A stretch of 64,000 nt of DNA from Phytoseiulus persimilis (GCA_037576195.1 CM075104.1:16136211-16200210), one strand, 5' to 3'; positions 26,305 to 37,769 are shown, counted from the stretch's first letter. Numbers and translations are program-made. The notes: generated from the sequence alone by a model not told the origin.

Positions 26305-27198
26305 AGCTCGTGGAAGATTCCATTAGGGAGGGGATCGGAGTCATCATCCGATGACCTCAACGTTGGAACGATCAGGTGGGCTCGGTTCCTCCTGTGATTG
26401 GGGCAACAAGGTTCCTGACCAGAGGGATCTATGCTCACACTGAGGAGCATGCCACCAGGTGACTCTTCCCTCACACATTTGTCATAGGCGACATTTCCTC
26501 TCATTCAGCTGGAGGGAGGGCCGCCTGGCCTCGTCCTCCCATTCAACGAGGAGAGGGGAAAGGTGAGTTAGCTGGAAATTGAGGCAACCTTTCTTCAGAG
26601 GAACTCATCCTCTGTCGACGCTTCTTAGTGAGGAGAAGCTAATCATCGTGCGGCGCGGCCATTTCAACATTGACATCAAAGCCTCCTGGCCATAGGGAGA
26701 GATAGCTTAATAGTGAGACTTCGTCCTCCATTGATCATAGTCCTTGCTCTCGCTCTAAGCCTGAACAGAAGCCCTCAGGTTTGGGAAATGTGGGGCCGAA
26801 AACTGACATAGATAGTGCGACTCGGCATCGGGGCCGCTCGGTCGGAAAGGACAAAGGAACGCGGAACCGGGAACGAGGCAGCGGGAAAAAGTGGCGGCGG
26901 TCTATCCGCTGGCCGAGCGAGGTTACGCCGCCGCCGCCACCATCGTACCACTACTATTCCCAGCTCCCGCGGAGGCGTAAATCACATTTGCTTCTGACTG
27001 GTGCGATTGGTTGCGGCGGTCATCGCCGCGTTGGTGGTAGTTGGTCGCTCGGCTCCGACGATATCTCTGGGCCGAGGGAGCTGCACGGCCATGATCGAGT
27101 CGAACGAGCGAGCAGGCCCAGCCGGCCGAGCAAGTGAGCGAGTTATGACAACATAGAGCTCATGGAAGAATCCACAGGAGGGAAGGGGATCAAGACGG
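26305..27198 (+). repeat. Diverged direct repeat pair (26,305-26,345 and 27,157-27,198)
   Basis: Two plus-strand segments share a pattern reading GAGCTC, one variable base, TGGAAGA, one variable base, TCCA, then a variable purine-rich part and GGGGATC. The similarity covers about 40 bases with mismatches and a short length difference. They lie about 850 bases apart in DNA without a recognised gene and may be remnants of the same repeat family. The match was found by eye only. Confidence 0.4.
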
Positions 27199-29257
27199 CA
27201 TCGGCAAACGGAGGAAGGCTACACAATGGAGATATCGGCAACGCATTGGCACAGACAAAGATCCATATGAAATATTCGCAGCTGTCCACTGAAAACGTAT
27301 CTATCCCGATGTATGAGCCCGTAACGGGACGAACCTCGGGAGAGCTGTAAACGTCAAGATACCCTCGCTAACAGCCGAGCCGTCGAGCCCCTAGTTGAAT
27401 GTTCGGGAAAACCCGTTTCCGGGCTCCGCCTTCCCAATTCCAACCGTTCTCTCCTCATCTGGGCCACCCATGAAGGATAGCCTTAGGAATCATCCTTCAG
27501 CCGACGAGGAGGATATGCGCTGCGAGGAGTTGTACGGGATGGCTGAGTGGTCAGCACCATCTGCAGTTCGCGTACGGGTTTGCAATGGCGTTCCCTCCGA
27601 AGGAGGAGGGGAGTTGCCAAACGTGCTCGGCATGATCATCTTCGAGCTGTTTCCCACAGCGAGGAGGATTTGATTCTCTTTGAATCATCGCCGGGCATTC
27701 TCAGATCATTGACGAGAATTCATCGGCAGGTCTCCGATCTCTGAGCCATGCGCTACATGCTGGAAATACCTCTCGCTGATCCAGAGGAAAAACAACGGAT
27801 GAAGAACATCCTATTTCCCGATTTAGAACAATAGAAAGAAACTATCGGACCCGAGAGCATCATACCTGACAATTCACGTGAGGACACCGTTCGAATGAAG
27901 ATTCGCGAAGCATTCCGAAGGACGGAATCCCTCGCTGTGATTGTTCTCGCGACTATTCCTCACCCAGAGCTTCGACCCCCGCGATTCGAATAATCCTTCA
28001 GGAGCACGCTCATCGCGATGCTCTGTTTGCTCAAGCGAGGTCGGACGTGATCGCGGGAGATCAGAAGCGAAGCAACGTCAAACTCTGAGGAACGACGAGC
28101 TCCCCACCCGCAGGATATCAGACCTCGCCTTTTGCCCCGAGTCATCATTGGGCCGTTGAATGAGTTGGGGAGGGAAAGGGGAGAGGTGGAGGAGGACGAG
28201 GAATTTTGAGAGGCGTCGCGGAACGATGAAATACGGTGAATTCTCTGCCTCCTCCCCCCCCCCTCCCTCAGAGAACATTCATCGCTCTCGAGATTATTCC
28301 AGTCGAACGAGGAGCGAGCAGACGAGCGAAGCGCCAATATATGTTCTCTCGCAGTCTTTCTCTCTTTGCTTAATCGTCTCGGCATGCAAATCTTCAGAAG
28401 CGCAGAAAGCAGGGCCCTTGTGAAGATGCCTGTCTTCATCGTAATGATTCCGATGCTGCAGACGGACCGCGTTAATGTGCGATGCTTGGTCGCTCCACGA
28501 GCCCATGAGCTCGGAGGGGAGTAGCCGCGGGACTTCGAGCGGAGGAACTGCAAGCTGCACGCCATACATTTTGCCGCTAATAGACAATGAGCGAGAAATG
28601 GTGCGAGGGAGGAAGTAGCTACTCGGGAGTGGCTCGATTCGGGAAAGAAGGTCGTCGGTGTAAAAACGGAGCAAATGGTTTACAAGTTGTCTCAGTCAGG
28701 CGACTGAAGAGGTTCCGAAGCAGTTGGGTGCTCGGCGCGGATAAAAACAAAGCTTTCTGTTGCGCCAAAACCCGTTTCGACAACCGTTCGTCGCCGATTC
28801 AGAAGTTCAGAACGGACTTTTACGACAATCTCCGATGTCGCCGGAAACATCTAAATGAGAGTCCGCGGTGTGAGTCCAGGACAACAGAGCCCACACCCGA
28901 AGAAAGTCGCGTTTGCGATACAGCTGCTTTCTCATTCCTTCCATGAACAGAGCTGCATCCGGAAGTCGCACGATGGCCGCCTCAAAAATAGCGTTTGGGC
29001 CTCACAATGCTGCCCACAAGCATTTCCAGAGGAAGCAGAAATCCCCGACAAGGATTCCTCGCTGTGATAAGGAAGCAACGAATTTCGATGATATGGACGC
29101 GGTGCAAACGCCCCAAGCGACACGGACGAACTCTTTCGTGGACTACAGAAACCTTCACCGGCTCAGGGATGTCTGCCAGAGTCATGAGTCAGGATCGTGC
29201 TCGATCACAAGCAGCGTGCAACTTCATCTTCCGTAGCCCCTGCCGGATCCGAGAGCT
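27199..29257. other. Unassigned DNA downstream of the EB/EGF gene
   Basis: This interval holds a C10 run at 28,254-28,263 inside a pyrimidine-rich stretch and several overlapping open frames of 60-200 codons on both strands. None resembles a known family or forms a consistent exon chain. The right end is probably 3' flank of the minus-strand gene that stops at 29,415. Confidence 0.4.
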
Positions 29258-29263
29258 TTTATT
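29258..29263 (-). terminator. AATAAA poly(A) signal, EB/EGF membrane gene
   Basis: AATAAA on the minus strand, about 150 bases past the TGA stop of the gene at 29,415-31,651. Confidence 0.55.
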
Positions 29264-29414
29264 TCCCATGACCTATGAGATGTGAGGCTGGAGAGAATCA
29301 TGAGCCTCTGCCAACGTCTTGTTCATGAGCATGTCACAAGCTTTTCGGGCCCATTGGCAGGAAAATAGGGTAAAGTTGAGGAATTCGAGTCGAGAGGCTG
29401 CGCGGTCCATCCGT

Positions 29415-31651
29415 TCAGACGCTGCTCATAAATCTCGTCTTTTCTTCCGAGTACACCGTCCTCCTCCTGATCTGACCGTCCTGGACAAAATCATAGGAAA
29501 CCGCGTCCACTTTCCTCGGTTCCGGATCTAGATGTTGTAAGTTCTCCCGACAGTCCAAAAGGTTCCTCAGTATCATCCGACAGACGATCAGCACTAGGGT
29601 TATAGTGATGAACACGCCTGGAAAACGAAGGGAAACCATCAGGGATCCGTTCTCTTGCTCTCTCGGAGGACGAGACGCGGGAGCCGAGTCAGGACTCACG
29701 GAACAAGTTGACTTCGCAATGATCTCCCGCGAAGAAAACAGGACATTCGCAAGCAGATATGGCCGGGGAGTCGGTGCCGCCGTTGATGCACAGGCGTCGT
29801 CCTGCGAAAAGCCGCCAGAAAAAGTCAGACTCTAATTACTCTTCTCTGCCGTTCTTGCACGGCGCTCGCAGCCTCCATAGCAAACAGCCCCGGGACGGGC
29901 CGCGTAGAGGCCTGTCGGCAAGGCATTGGTCCGCGCGTTATTGGGGTAAGCAAACTAGGCGCACAGCTGTCGTAAGATGAATGAGCCCAGCAGATGTCCC
30001 CATAAATGCTCGCACGCAAAAACCCGCTATCAAATTACGCTGCACGGGTAACGTGCATTCCCGACTTCCCTGAGTCGCCCTGACAGCAGCCGTTTTCGTC
30101 CTGTTGATAACAATCATGAGTTACTGGGACACTCGGGTAGCAGGAACTCACGTTCGCAAACAGTTCCGATGTGGTTCGATGAACTGGAGAAGCCGAATTT
30201 GCAGATACACCCAACGCGGTACCTGAGACGATCCATTTTCAAGTCATGAAACTCATCCACTGGGATTGCCCCACACCCGGTGACCCGCATGGAATCAGCT
30301 CCGAGAGTATTCCTCTGTTTCCGAAGTGTCCAAGAGGGTTTGGAACTGGCTGACCGTTCGCACGAGAGGCTCAGGCGATTCATCGGCTCAGATTGCGTTG
30401 TCGATCGATTCAGCGATTCGATCGTATCGGGCGAGATACTTGCGATCCCTGTTCATAATGAAGACACTCACCGGAGCCTATCCACCAAGCAGATCGAATT
30501 TTGGTCGCACGGGTTGCTCTCAGGGTACTTGCATACGTTCCACAAAACGTTGACGTGCATCGCTCCGCTCACTTCAGGAACATCTTGAAATGGGTAATCG
30601 GAACATAATCATAAATCTCCCACTTCCTCCTCCGATCGATCCGAGTGAAGGTGGGCTTTCTTAGGATGAGAGTGCTTCGAAAAGCTGGGCATCGAGCTCT
30701 CTTCCCCGCGTGAAATATATCTCAACCACCAGATGCTCGCAAGACCCGTGGGAGTTGTCGAAAGGGGACTTGGGGATACACCGTGTTCGGAAATAATAAT
30801 CAGATGAGTACTCATAAGATCTTCCAGCGCAGCAGATTCCCAGGTGGAGTTGAATACGTCGGCGTCGACGAAAATTCGAATCGAATTGGGTTCCGAGCTC
30901 AGAGGCATTGAATGACTTGATATCTCCAGGTGCAGTGCAACTCTGGAATGGTTCGGAACTGAGAAACTCAGTTTCGGCGGCACGGTTTCACATTCATTCA
31001 GCATCGTGAGGAAGCCCTCGAGAGGAAGTAAGTACTCCCGATTTCGGCAAACACGCACGCTTTGCGGAACTTCCTGAAATGCTGGAGAATGAGGGAGTTC
31101 TCGTCGCTCGCCTCGACATCCACAATCACTTGATCTGAAATCCAAAGGAAGCACAACAGTTGGGAGACCAATATCCTCGCGATTACAGATCGCGCTCAGC
31201 TCAAGAAAAATGTCTCATTGGAGCTGATACGTTCACCTCAGCAAGCAAGAGAAAGGGTTGTCGATATTCTCACTTTTGCATATTTTTGATTCGAGCGGTT
31301 TAAATGCGAACTTGGGACAATCGCAGAAACGGCTGGTCTTGTTGCAAACTTGGCGATACTCAGACACGCAATCCGCATCCGAGCCGCATCGTCGGTTCCA
31401 AGGTAAACCTGGAAAATTCAAATGGAGTCACCATGACGTTCTCTCCATTGGAAGTGAGTCACACTACTGTCATCGGGTCCTTCGAGAGACGCGAAGGTGC
31501 GTAGGGCATGTCCCGACGAGGAACTCCTCCACTCCTCGTTCTTACCGTGGTCACTGCCGATGATAGTGGTGTCAGGCTTGTATATTATCTCGGTGGTTAC
31601 TCCATTGATAATATAGACCAGGCACAAGAGAAGTATTCCGAGTTCTCTCAT
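29415..31651 (-). CDS. Type I membrane protein with EB-like module and EGF repeats (372 aa)
   Basis: Seven exons, read from high to low coordinate: 31651-31546, 31408-31237, 31134-30782, 30583-30472, 30222-30152, 29801-29700 and 29617-29415. All junctions keep frame (1,119 nt, 372 residues, TGA). Residues 1-20 are a signal peptide (MRELGILLLCLVYIINGVTT). Residues about 40-100 are a cysteine-rich EB-like module (RRCGSDADC, CDCPKFAF). Residues 100-215 form an unrecognised, partly beta-like domain. An EGF repeat with six cysteines at 228, 236, 242, 253, 255 and 270 follows, then a second EGF that seems to lack cysteines. A transmembrane helix at about 307-325 precedes a basic tail of 47 residues. 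The 30,782 donor is GTGTAT and the 30,583 acceptor AAG; these are the weakest sites. I know no named orthologue. The build suggests a cell-surface adhesion or recognition protein. Confidence 0.82.
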
Positions 31652-32064
31652 ACCGCACACGGGCCGAAGTGAGAAGCGAGTGCTTTCGAACTCTTTGTCA
31701 ACAATTTTGGCGCGGGTTCCACCAGAGGGCGTGTGTGCACGTTCGGAATTTCGAGCCTTGGTCGAGAGACGCCAACGAGACCATACGTCTCAGTAGCTCC
31801 AGGCTCTCGGCTGAATTCCAAAGCACCGCAAATGGTCCTCGAAGCTCACGCAACGATTAGGCCGAATCTTGTTTTCCTTCGTTCACTAGGAGCGTACATC
31901 CTTCCCGCAGCGAAATGCTCGTCTCCCAGACTTCGGACTTCGGGGACCTCTTTCGCAAAATCAGCCGCTCGTATCAGTCTTCTCTTCCCGTCATCTGAGT
32001 CGCTCCTTCTCCGGTCGATTCCAATACCTGCTAACTCCGAAACGCTTGGATCAATCGAGAACTC

Positions 32065-32355
32065 TTAATCAAGGGTTGGCACTAAATTTCCCCCGCGGGC
32101 CAGAACGCGGGTTGAGAAGCTTCCGACGGGCCAGAGACTCCAAACATGGTCGGCACCGGATGGATTTTCGTTCTCGCCTCCATATTTTTCAAGTTTCCCG
32201 ATAAAATATTCCGCTTCCATGTTTCCGACCAGTATGGGGCATTCTAAGTCATCACTCACGCCACGGTTTGCCCACCAGTGCTCTATGCAAATGCCACTCT
32301 GCGACTGGAATCCAACGAACTGCGTGGGATCCATCCGGAACTTTGGGAACCCGAA
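32065..32355 (-). CDS. Probable terminal coding exon of an unrecognised gene (96 aa)
   Basis: An open minus-strand stretch runs from a good acceptor (TTTTTCGACAG, exon start 32,355) to a TAA stop at 32,065. It begins FGFPKFRMDPTQFVGFQ and is rich in aromatic residues. Its end (EKYGG, then HVWSLWPVG) loosely resembles the end of the exon at 37,783-38,133 (EKPKNG, then RVWDLQIPQG), which hints that the two are related. Upstream exons could lie between 32.4 and 33.5 kb, where further minus-strand frames occur, but I could not link them. No poly(A) signal is evident close to the stop. The strand itself is uncertain because a plus-strand frame (32,278-32,520) overlaps. Confidence 0.35.
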   Translation of the reverse strand, partial: FGFPKFRMDPTQFVGFQSQSGICIEHWWANRGVSDDLECPILVGNMEAEYFIGKLEKYGGENENPSGADHVWSLWPVGSFSTRVLARGGNLVPTLD

Positions 32356-35087
32356 CTGTCGAAAAACCAGAGTGCTGAAAACCTAGATGGTCGAACACCC
32401 GGCGTCCAGAAACTCGAAACTCCTGATAAGGGAAACTCATTCAAAATCTCAATGGAACGTTCCATAACAAACCTTCCAATAAATGATTCCCGGGAATATA
32501 TCTGTCCCTCGTTTGCCTAAGATCTAGCGTCTCTAGTATGAAGGGAACAGGCCTTATAATCTCGTGGCTCCGCAAAAACAACGCTAGAATCTCTATTGGA
32601 GGCGGGTACGTCTAAAGGGGGAGCACGGTACGATTGAGCTCATTGCGGAACAGGACCCATAAGGAAATTTGGAATCTAAACAGTAGCATGGACGTATCCG
32701 CAGACCTCGCTGAGGGTTTCCTGGTCGTCCGTGAGGCGACGACTCCATAGTATTCGGTACGTTCGTTTGGGCAGGAAGATTCATCTCCGTTCAGCTCGAG
32801 ATATGCCCTGGTCTAGGGCTTAGTTCAGTGGGCGTGAAGGTCCTCTTGCTCAAGGTTTTCGGATCCGCCATCACTCGACGATTCCCGACTCGCGTTTTCC
32901 CGTGGTTGTCCGGGAAAACTCCAGTGCGCGATCAGCTTTGAAATTGTTCTTAATCCGCGTCTAGACTTCAATCTGCGCCCAACATAGAGGCCTCGAGTCT
33001 GCCTCTATCAACGTTTCGTGAAACAGCTCGGCGTGGCTTTCCTGGGAAAGGGTCGAAACGAGATTCATCCAGTGTTTGATGAATGCGTAGCGGATGTTCA
33101 AGTACTCCAAAGAAACTTCAAATCTGCATACCAATGTATGTATGGAACAGCCATGAACATGCACGGAAAAGGGAACGAATATCGAAATCGAGGTGTAGGC
33201 CGGGGAATCACAAATACGGATCATTGATTGGGGGATGTTTCCCGAACGTCCCCGGGGCTTATATTGAAACTCGAGACGATGGTGTGCTGCATTCGTTCAC
33301 GTGAACCATGAAATTGGAACCGGATTATTGGAAACGAAGTCGAAAAACTCTGTAAGTTCAAGCACATTGTATGCCCTTCCCACGCTCGCTGAGATCGTCC
33401 CCGCGGCTCTGAAGCAGCGGTGTTGCGAGGCTCAAGATTGCGGGGCCCAGTCGACTCACTTTTCCGGCAGATTGTTGTATCACGCAAGCCGGTCACTTGA
33501 AAATCTCGTAAAACTCTACACGCAGGCCTGGAATCTAATGGAAGTGACAGACCGGATGTTCCGAGGAATGGCTATAAAAAGGTTCGATCGACAACGTCAC
33601 GTGGTACAGCGTTCGAGAGAGCCGTCACTCATCCACGAAGCTCAAACGCAGGCCCCAACGGATACGCGATTTGCAAAAGCGCGCGAGCACCGAAGAAAGC
33701 CTGGAGCGGGAAAAACGATCCCGAGAAAAAACAACGGAGAAATACCCGCGGAAGCACGAAGAGTCGCTTCTCAGAGACCCCTGGAAGAGAGTAGCACTTA
33801 TGTGGTGGTTTGGCGTTTGTTCCGTTCATTATTCTTTCCCCGATCGCATTTCCAAAGAACAATCCGAGAGACGGCAGTTGCTGGATGAACTTATTGTCAG
33901 GAGGTCTGAGCGCATCCTTGGAGAGTGAGAGGAAACTGCTGCGCTCTGCAGTCTGTCCAGAGGCTGACTTTTTGCGGTGCTCTCGGGGACAGGGAGGGGA
34001 TCGAGCCGAGCTTCTCTCCGGGAGGCCTCCAGCTCAAATCCTAGGACCCAATTCCTCGACATCCTTATGAAATCAGCCGTGATGTATGAGATTACATGCC
34101 CTTGCGTCTAATGCATGCATTTTTTCGCCAAGAGTCCGGCTCGATGTCGTCTTGCCGACGACCTCGTCTCCGGTTTCACCTAGATGGTGAGCCTCTCAGG
34201 AGTTCTCCAGGGGGAGTTGGCGTCGGTTGAGATCAGAGAGGGCTGGAACCATCTTATCTAATGACGAGGTCCATTTGAGGCATGCTGGAGCATCCGGTTG
34301 TTCCCTGAAATTTGGGATGAACCTGCCAAACACTCAACGCTGACATACTTGTTGTGAGTCCGAGTCCAGCTCTGCGCCGAGGTGCCCCGTTCGAATCAGA
34401 CTCATCTCGACTCCGATCTCGATGAAGCGTTGCGAGGACTCTGTCCTTCTGAGGAATCGGAATCGAAGTCGTTGGAAGAACCGTCGTTTCCCGAGACTCT
34501 GGATCAAAGTCTCTCGCGGCTTAACGGCTTGTTTGAATATTGAACTAGCCCTGTCAGACCCTTCTTTACGAGCGGCTAACATGGAGCTTCTATTCAACAA
34601 TGGCGGTTAGCGAACTTCTAGCTCGTTATGCGTACCCCAGAAAGCTCTTGATTCAAACTCTGCGACCGAAGTTGGAACGGGAGGACAGATCCCCTGTGGG
34701 GGCGGTAGCTCGAGAGCTTGGAATGAAAAAGCCTAGAGAAGAACGCTCCTCAGTCCGTCTCTGGTAGCAGAAATTTACTCCTGCTGGCATCTACTTCGTT
34801 GTCTGCCCACAGAGGATCCAGGCGTGAGCGGCGGTCTTGGGCATGAATGTTGAGGATCGGGCCCGCCGCTGTCACCCTGAGCACACGCCTCTGCGCGACC
34901 ACGCAAATCCACTTTTGTCGCGGAGAGCCGCGGACCATTGGGTCAGGTATCGCATCCGTTAGGCCGTCGCTGAGTCGGGTATCTCCCTGCAGGATGGAAG
35001 TTTCCCGCTGGCGTGGTTTATGACAGGGAGTAAGTGACTGCCCGCAGTTCGCTACCGACGCCAAAGACGCGATCGTTGTGCCTGAAA
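32356..35087. other. Unassigned DNA; candidate exons on both strands
   Basis: Open frames compete on both strands. A plus-strand frame at 33,657-33,928 reads as a charged coiled coil followed by a Trp-rich segment (ALMWWFGVCSVHY); a TATA-like TATAAAA lies at about 33,574. A minus-strand frame stops at 32,961. A small complete plus ORF (34,600-34,767, 55 codons, starting MAVSELLARYAYPRK) has no known relatives. None shows a consistent exon chain, so I call no gene here. Confidence 0.35.
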
Positions 35088-36140
35088 ATGGTTTCGCTGC
35101 GTTCCCCTGTCAAATTTCCAAGAAGTCTCGCTGCAATAATAATTTGCGTGCTCATTTTTCTCTCCGTTGGTATCTACCTCGTGACTAAGGATGGTCTCCG
35201 ATCAAGTGATCCGAATGATCAGACAGTCCGTGTTATCGTCTTCGCAAGACATGGTGAACGCGAGCCCCTTATGGCGATCCCTGGAAGAGAAGGTTTTGTT
35301 CTCGGAGAGCTTACGAGTTACGGTCGCGATTCAATGACGTTTCTCGGAAAGAAATTGAAAGAGGAGTACGGTATGTTTGTTAAGGAAGCGGTCCGAGTCC
35401 TCGTTTCCTACACATCGGATTCGAGATGTCAGGAAACGGCTTTGGCCATAGCCAAGGGGATGGGCCTGGAAAACTTCGGAGATAATCCGCTCCCCAAGCT
35501 TGTCCTAGAGGATCCGGATGACTTGACCAGGGTCTCATCACCGGCCTTGGATCTGATCGTGTACTTCAGGCAGACCTTCCCGCCGTGTGTCAAAGAAGTT
35601 TCCGATGCGGCTTTCGAATATTTGAAGACTTCGCTCGATCGGGAGGAACTGCCCGAGACCATACGATTCCTCATTGGATTCTTGATCGCCGACAGCGTGG
35701 ATACGATCAGGATGCAAGGTGAAAGACTCCCTTTCAATCTGACGTACGCCATGGACTGTCTGCCGAAAACAGTGCCGCTGATCGATGAAAAAGTTTTTGC
35801 GGGCTTCTCCCATGTTTGCATGGAAAGTTTCTGCAAACCCGTGATTGAGAGCCTCCTCCTCGAGCTGGAATCTGTCCGGAACGGAGCCGTCGATAAGGTC
35901 CTGTCCATATACGGCGTTTCCGACGTACACGTTCAAGGTCTCATGATGGCACTCAAGCCCGAAGAAACTCCCGTGAGACCGCTCTTCGGAGGCCACCTCA
36001 TACTGGAAGTGTCCCCGTCCAAGGTGATTCTCAACTACGGCAAGGAACCCCGAGGGGAACGACAGCACTTCAAAACGATGGAGTTATCCCATGTTCTCGG
36101 CATACTGCACAGCATCTTGAGCACTCAGATGAATGTTTGA
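35088..36140 (+). CDS. Membrane-anchored histidine acid phosphatase-like protein (350 aa), HD motif altered
   Basis: A single open exon from ATG 35,088 (context CTGAAAATGG) to TGA 36,140. A short basic N-terminus and a hydrophobic helix at residues about 14-33 indicate a signal anchor, so the phosphatase-like domain probably faces the lumen or outside. Residues 54-60 are RHGEREP, the catalytic RHGxRxP loop of branch-2 histidine phosphatases, whose His is phosphorylated during phosphomonoester hydrolysis. The downstream Arg region (SDSRCQETALAI) is kept. The C-terminal HD motif that normally supplies the proton donor reads VSDVHVQGLMMAL, with Ser 278 in place of His; the spacing and the GLxMAL context match the family. 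Length is close to acid phosphatases (about 350-420). The lack of introns beside multi-exon genes suggests a retroposed copy. Activity is doubtful. Confidence 0.85.
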   Translation: MVSLRSPVKFPRSLAAIIICVLIFLSVGIYLVTKDGLRSSDPNDQTVRVIVFARHGEREPLMAIPGREGFVLGELTSYGRDSMTFLGKKLKEEYGMFVKEAVRVLVSYTSDSRCQETALAIAKGMGLENFGDNPLPKLVLEDPDDLTRVSSPALDLIVYFRQTFPPCVKEVSDAAFEYLKTSLDREELPETIRFLIGFLIADSVDTIRMQGERLPFNLTYAMDCLPKTVPLIDEKVFAGFSHVCMESFCKPVIESLLLELESVRNGAVDKVLSIYGVSDVHVQGLMMALKPEETPVRPLFGGHLILEVSPSKVILNYGKEPRGERQHFKTMELSHVLGILHSILSTQMNV

Positions 36141-36341
36141 GAAATCCCGTCTCGGGCTTTGAAATCGAAACAACCGCGGTTTTCAAGTCGGAATGCCCCG
36201 CGAGAACACAGGCAATCGAAGTGGGGAAAAGTGACTTTAGTCGGATTCGATGTGAAATGATCATTTCAGATGTTCATCGGAGAATTTGATGATTCATCGA
36301 GAACGAGGAGCTGAGCTCACTGACGATTACACACCGCGTTG

Positions 36342-36347
36342 AATAAA
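36342..36347 (+). terminator. AATAAA poly(A) signal, phosphatase-like gene 1
   Basis: AATAAA about 200 bases after the TGA stop at 36,140, followed by a GT-rich stretch (ATGTGCTCGAAGTGTTTG), as expected for a plus-strand 3' end. Confidence 0.6.
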
Positions 36348-37081
36348 ATGTGCTCGAAGTGTTTGAGCCTGTCAGTTGCGATGAGTCATTCTAGGGTGAG
36401 GGCAAAGCGCGTTGACGTACCCGGGCCGACAGGAAAGCGAATCCAGAGCAATTTTCTACGTACACAATGCGGATCCCGCGGATGGAATCCACGAGCAATG
36501 GCTGACGGTCGAGATAATGGGAGAGACCGTTCCGAGGAATCGACATCATCTGAAATTAGATTGACTATGGGAAGGTGACTGGCTGGCAGGCGACCAACCC
36601 GTTGAACACGTTTGTGTTTACCGCGGACGACCAACCAGCGAGCCGTGAGGCAGCCGAGCAGGCAGTGTGTCGTCAGTGCTCTCCAGAGTTTCTTCCAAGC
36701 TGCAGGAGTGTTTCTCGAGCGTAATCCGCGGCGACGGTGGCGGCAGCGGCTTCTTCCGCCCGCTAGCCGAGCCTTTCCAACGACGGCGGCGGCGGCCGCA
36801 ACCACTCCATGAGGCCACAAATGGCAGCAATCGGTCGAACGGTCAGCCGGCAAAGCGGAGATCCCGGAGACGCGACGAGTTCTAAGCTTTACGAGTGAGC
36901 TTAAGGCGTCTGCCGAACGCTTTTGGAACAGTGTGGACGATACAGAAGGAGCGAACCCGGCCACACTCGTCGCGAAGTGAAAGCTCAAGTGCCACTGCCG
37001 CTACAGTGCTACTTCCCGACTCCCCAGAAGGAATTCCGAGGACATCGCGCTGGGAAGAGCTCCGGACAGAAGACTGCTGCG
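36348..37081. other. Spacer between the two phosphatase-like genes
   Basis: A GC-rich stretch between the poly(A) signal of the first gene and the ATG of the second. It includes a (CGG)n-like run near 36,780. The frame of the second gene is open upstream to about 36,923 without an ATG, so this part is best read as 5' UTR or promoter. No TATA box stands out. Confidence 0.45.
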
Positions 37082-37759
37082 ATGCTGAACCGGAAAACGG
37101 TGGCCATCGTCCTGGTGACGGTTGGAGCCGTGGTTCTCGCGGGGTTCCTCGCAATGGCGATCTACGGCGAGGTCACCCGACCCAGAGGCACGGAGAGAAT
37201 GGCAAAACTGATCCTCATCAGTGCTTGGGACACCAGAACTCCCGATGAAGAAGCTGTGATATTCAAAGATACCTACGGCGGGTTTCTGCGACTCGATCTC
37301 GATGTGGAGATGGCTTACACCAAGGAGGGCCTTGCGAGGCTCGTCGCTGTCGAGGCACGACTCAACTTGACGAACGTCGATCAGGTTGTTGTCCCAGCGG
37401 ATAATGCTGAATATCTGGGAGACGAGCAAGCGATGTTCGACAAACTCTATGTTTGGTTCTCGGCCGAGGATACCGAACTGGACAAGACGGCTGAAACGAC
37501 CTCGAAACAGTTCAATTTCCTCTCGGTGAGCAGTCAAGAGATGAGCCACATCCTCAAGAGACTGGGGAGCACTACCTCGACAGAGGACCTGCTCGTGATT
37601 GAAGCGTGGCCTCCGGCTGAAATTCGAATCTTGACCATGGAACCCGATCGCAATACTCTGCATCACTTCAGAGACACCGCGTCGTTTGATATTCTGAGGA
37701 AAGACCTGTGTCCGGCGAGTGGCCCAGACGATTCTCAGTGTATATTCGATAGAGAGTGA
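37082..37759 (+). CDS. Degenerate histidine-phosphatase-like membrane protein (225 aa), probable pseudoenzyme
   Basis: A single open exon from ATG 37,082 to TGA 37,759. The only in-frame ATG before the hydrophobic helix is used (MLNRKTVAIVLVTVGAVVLA). The fold can be followed by comparison with the gene 1 kb upstream: KLILISAWDTRTP lines up with RVIVFARHGEREP, so the catalytic Arg-His-Gly is replaced by Ala-Trp-Asp while the following Arg and Pro stay. The C-terminal parts also correspond (EDLLVIEAWPPAEIRIL with GHLILEVSPSKVILNYG, then HHF with QHF). About 125 residues of the middle are missing, including the HD region. It is probably a tandem duplicate that lost catalysis and was kept as an intact reading frame, perhaps with a binding role. 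It ends tail to tail, 23 bases from a minus-strand reading frame. Confidence 0.72.
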   Translation: MLNRKTVAIVLVTVGAVVLAGFLAMAIYGEVTRPRGTERMAKLILISAWDTRTPDEEAVIFKDTYGGFLRLDLDVEMAYTKEGLARLVAVEARLNLTNVDQVVVPADNAEYLGDEQAMFDKLYVWFSAEDTELDKTAETTSKQFNFLSVSSQEMSHILKRLGSTTSTEDLLVIEAWPPAEIRILTMEPDRNTLHHFRDTASFDILRKDLCPASGPDDSQCIFDRE

Positions 37760-37769
37760 CTTTTGTCTA

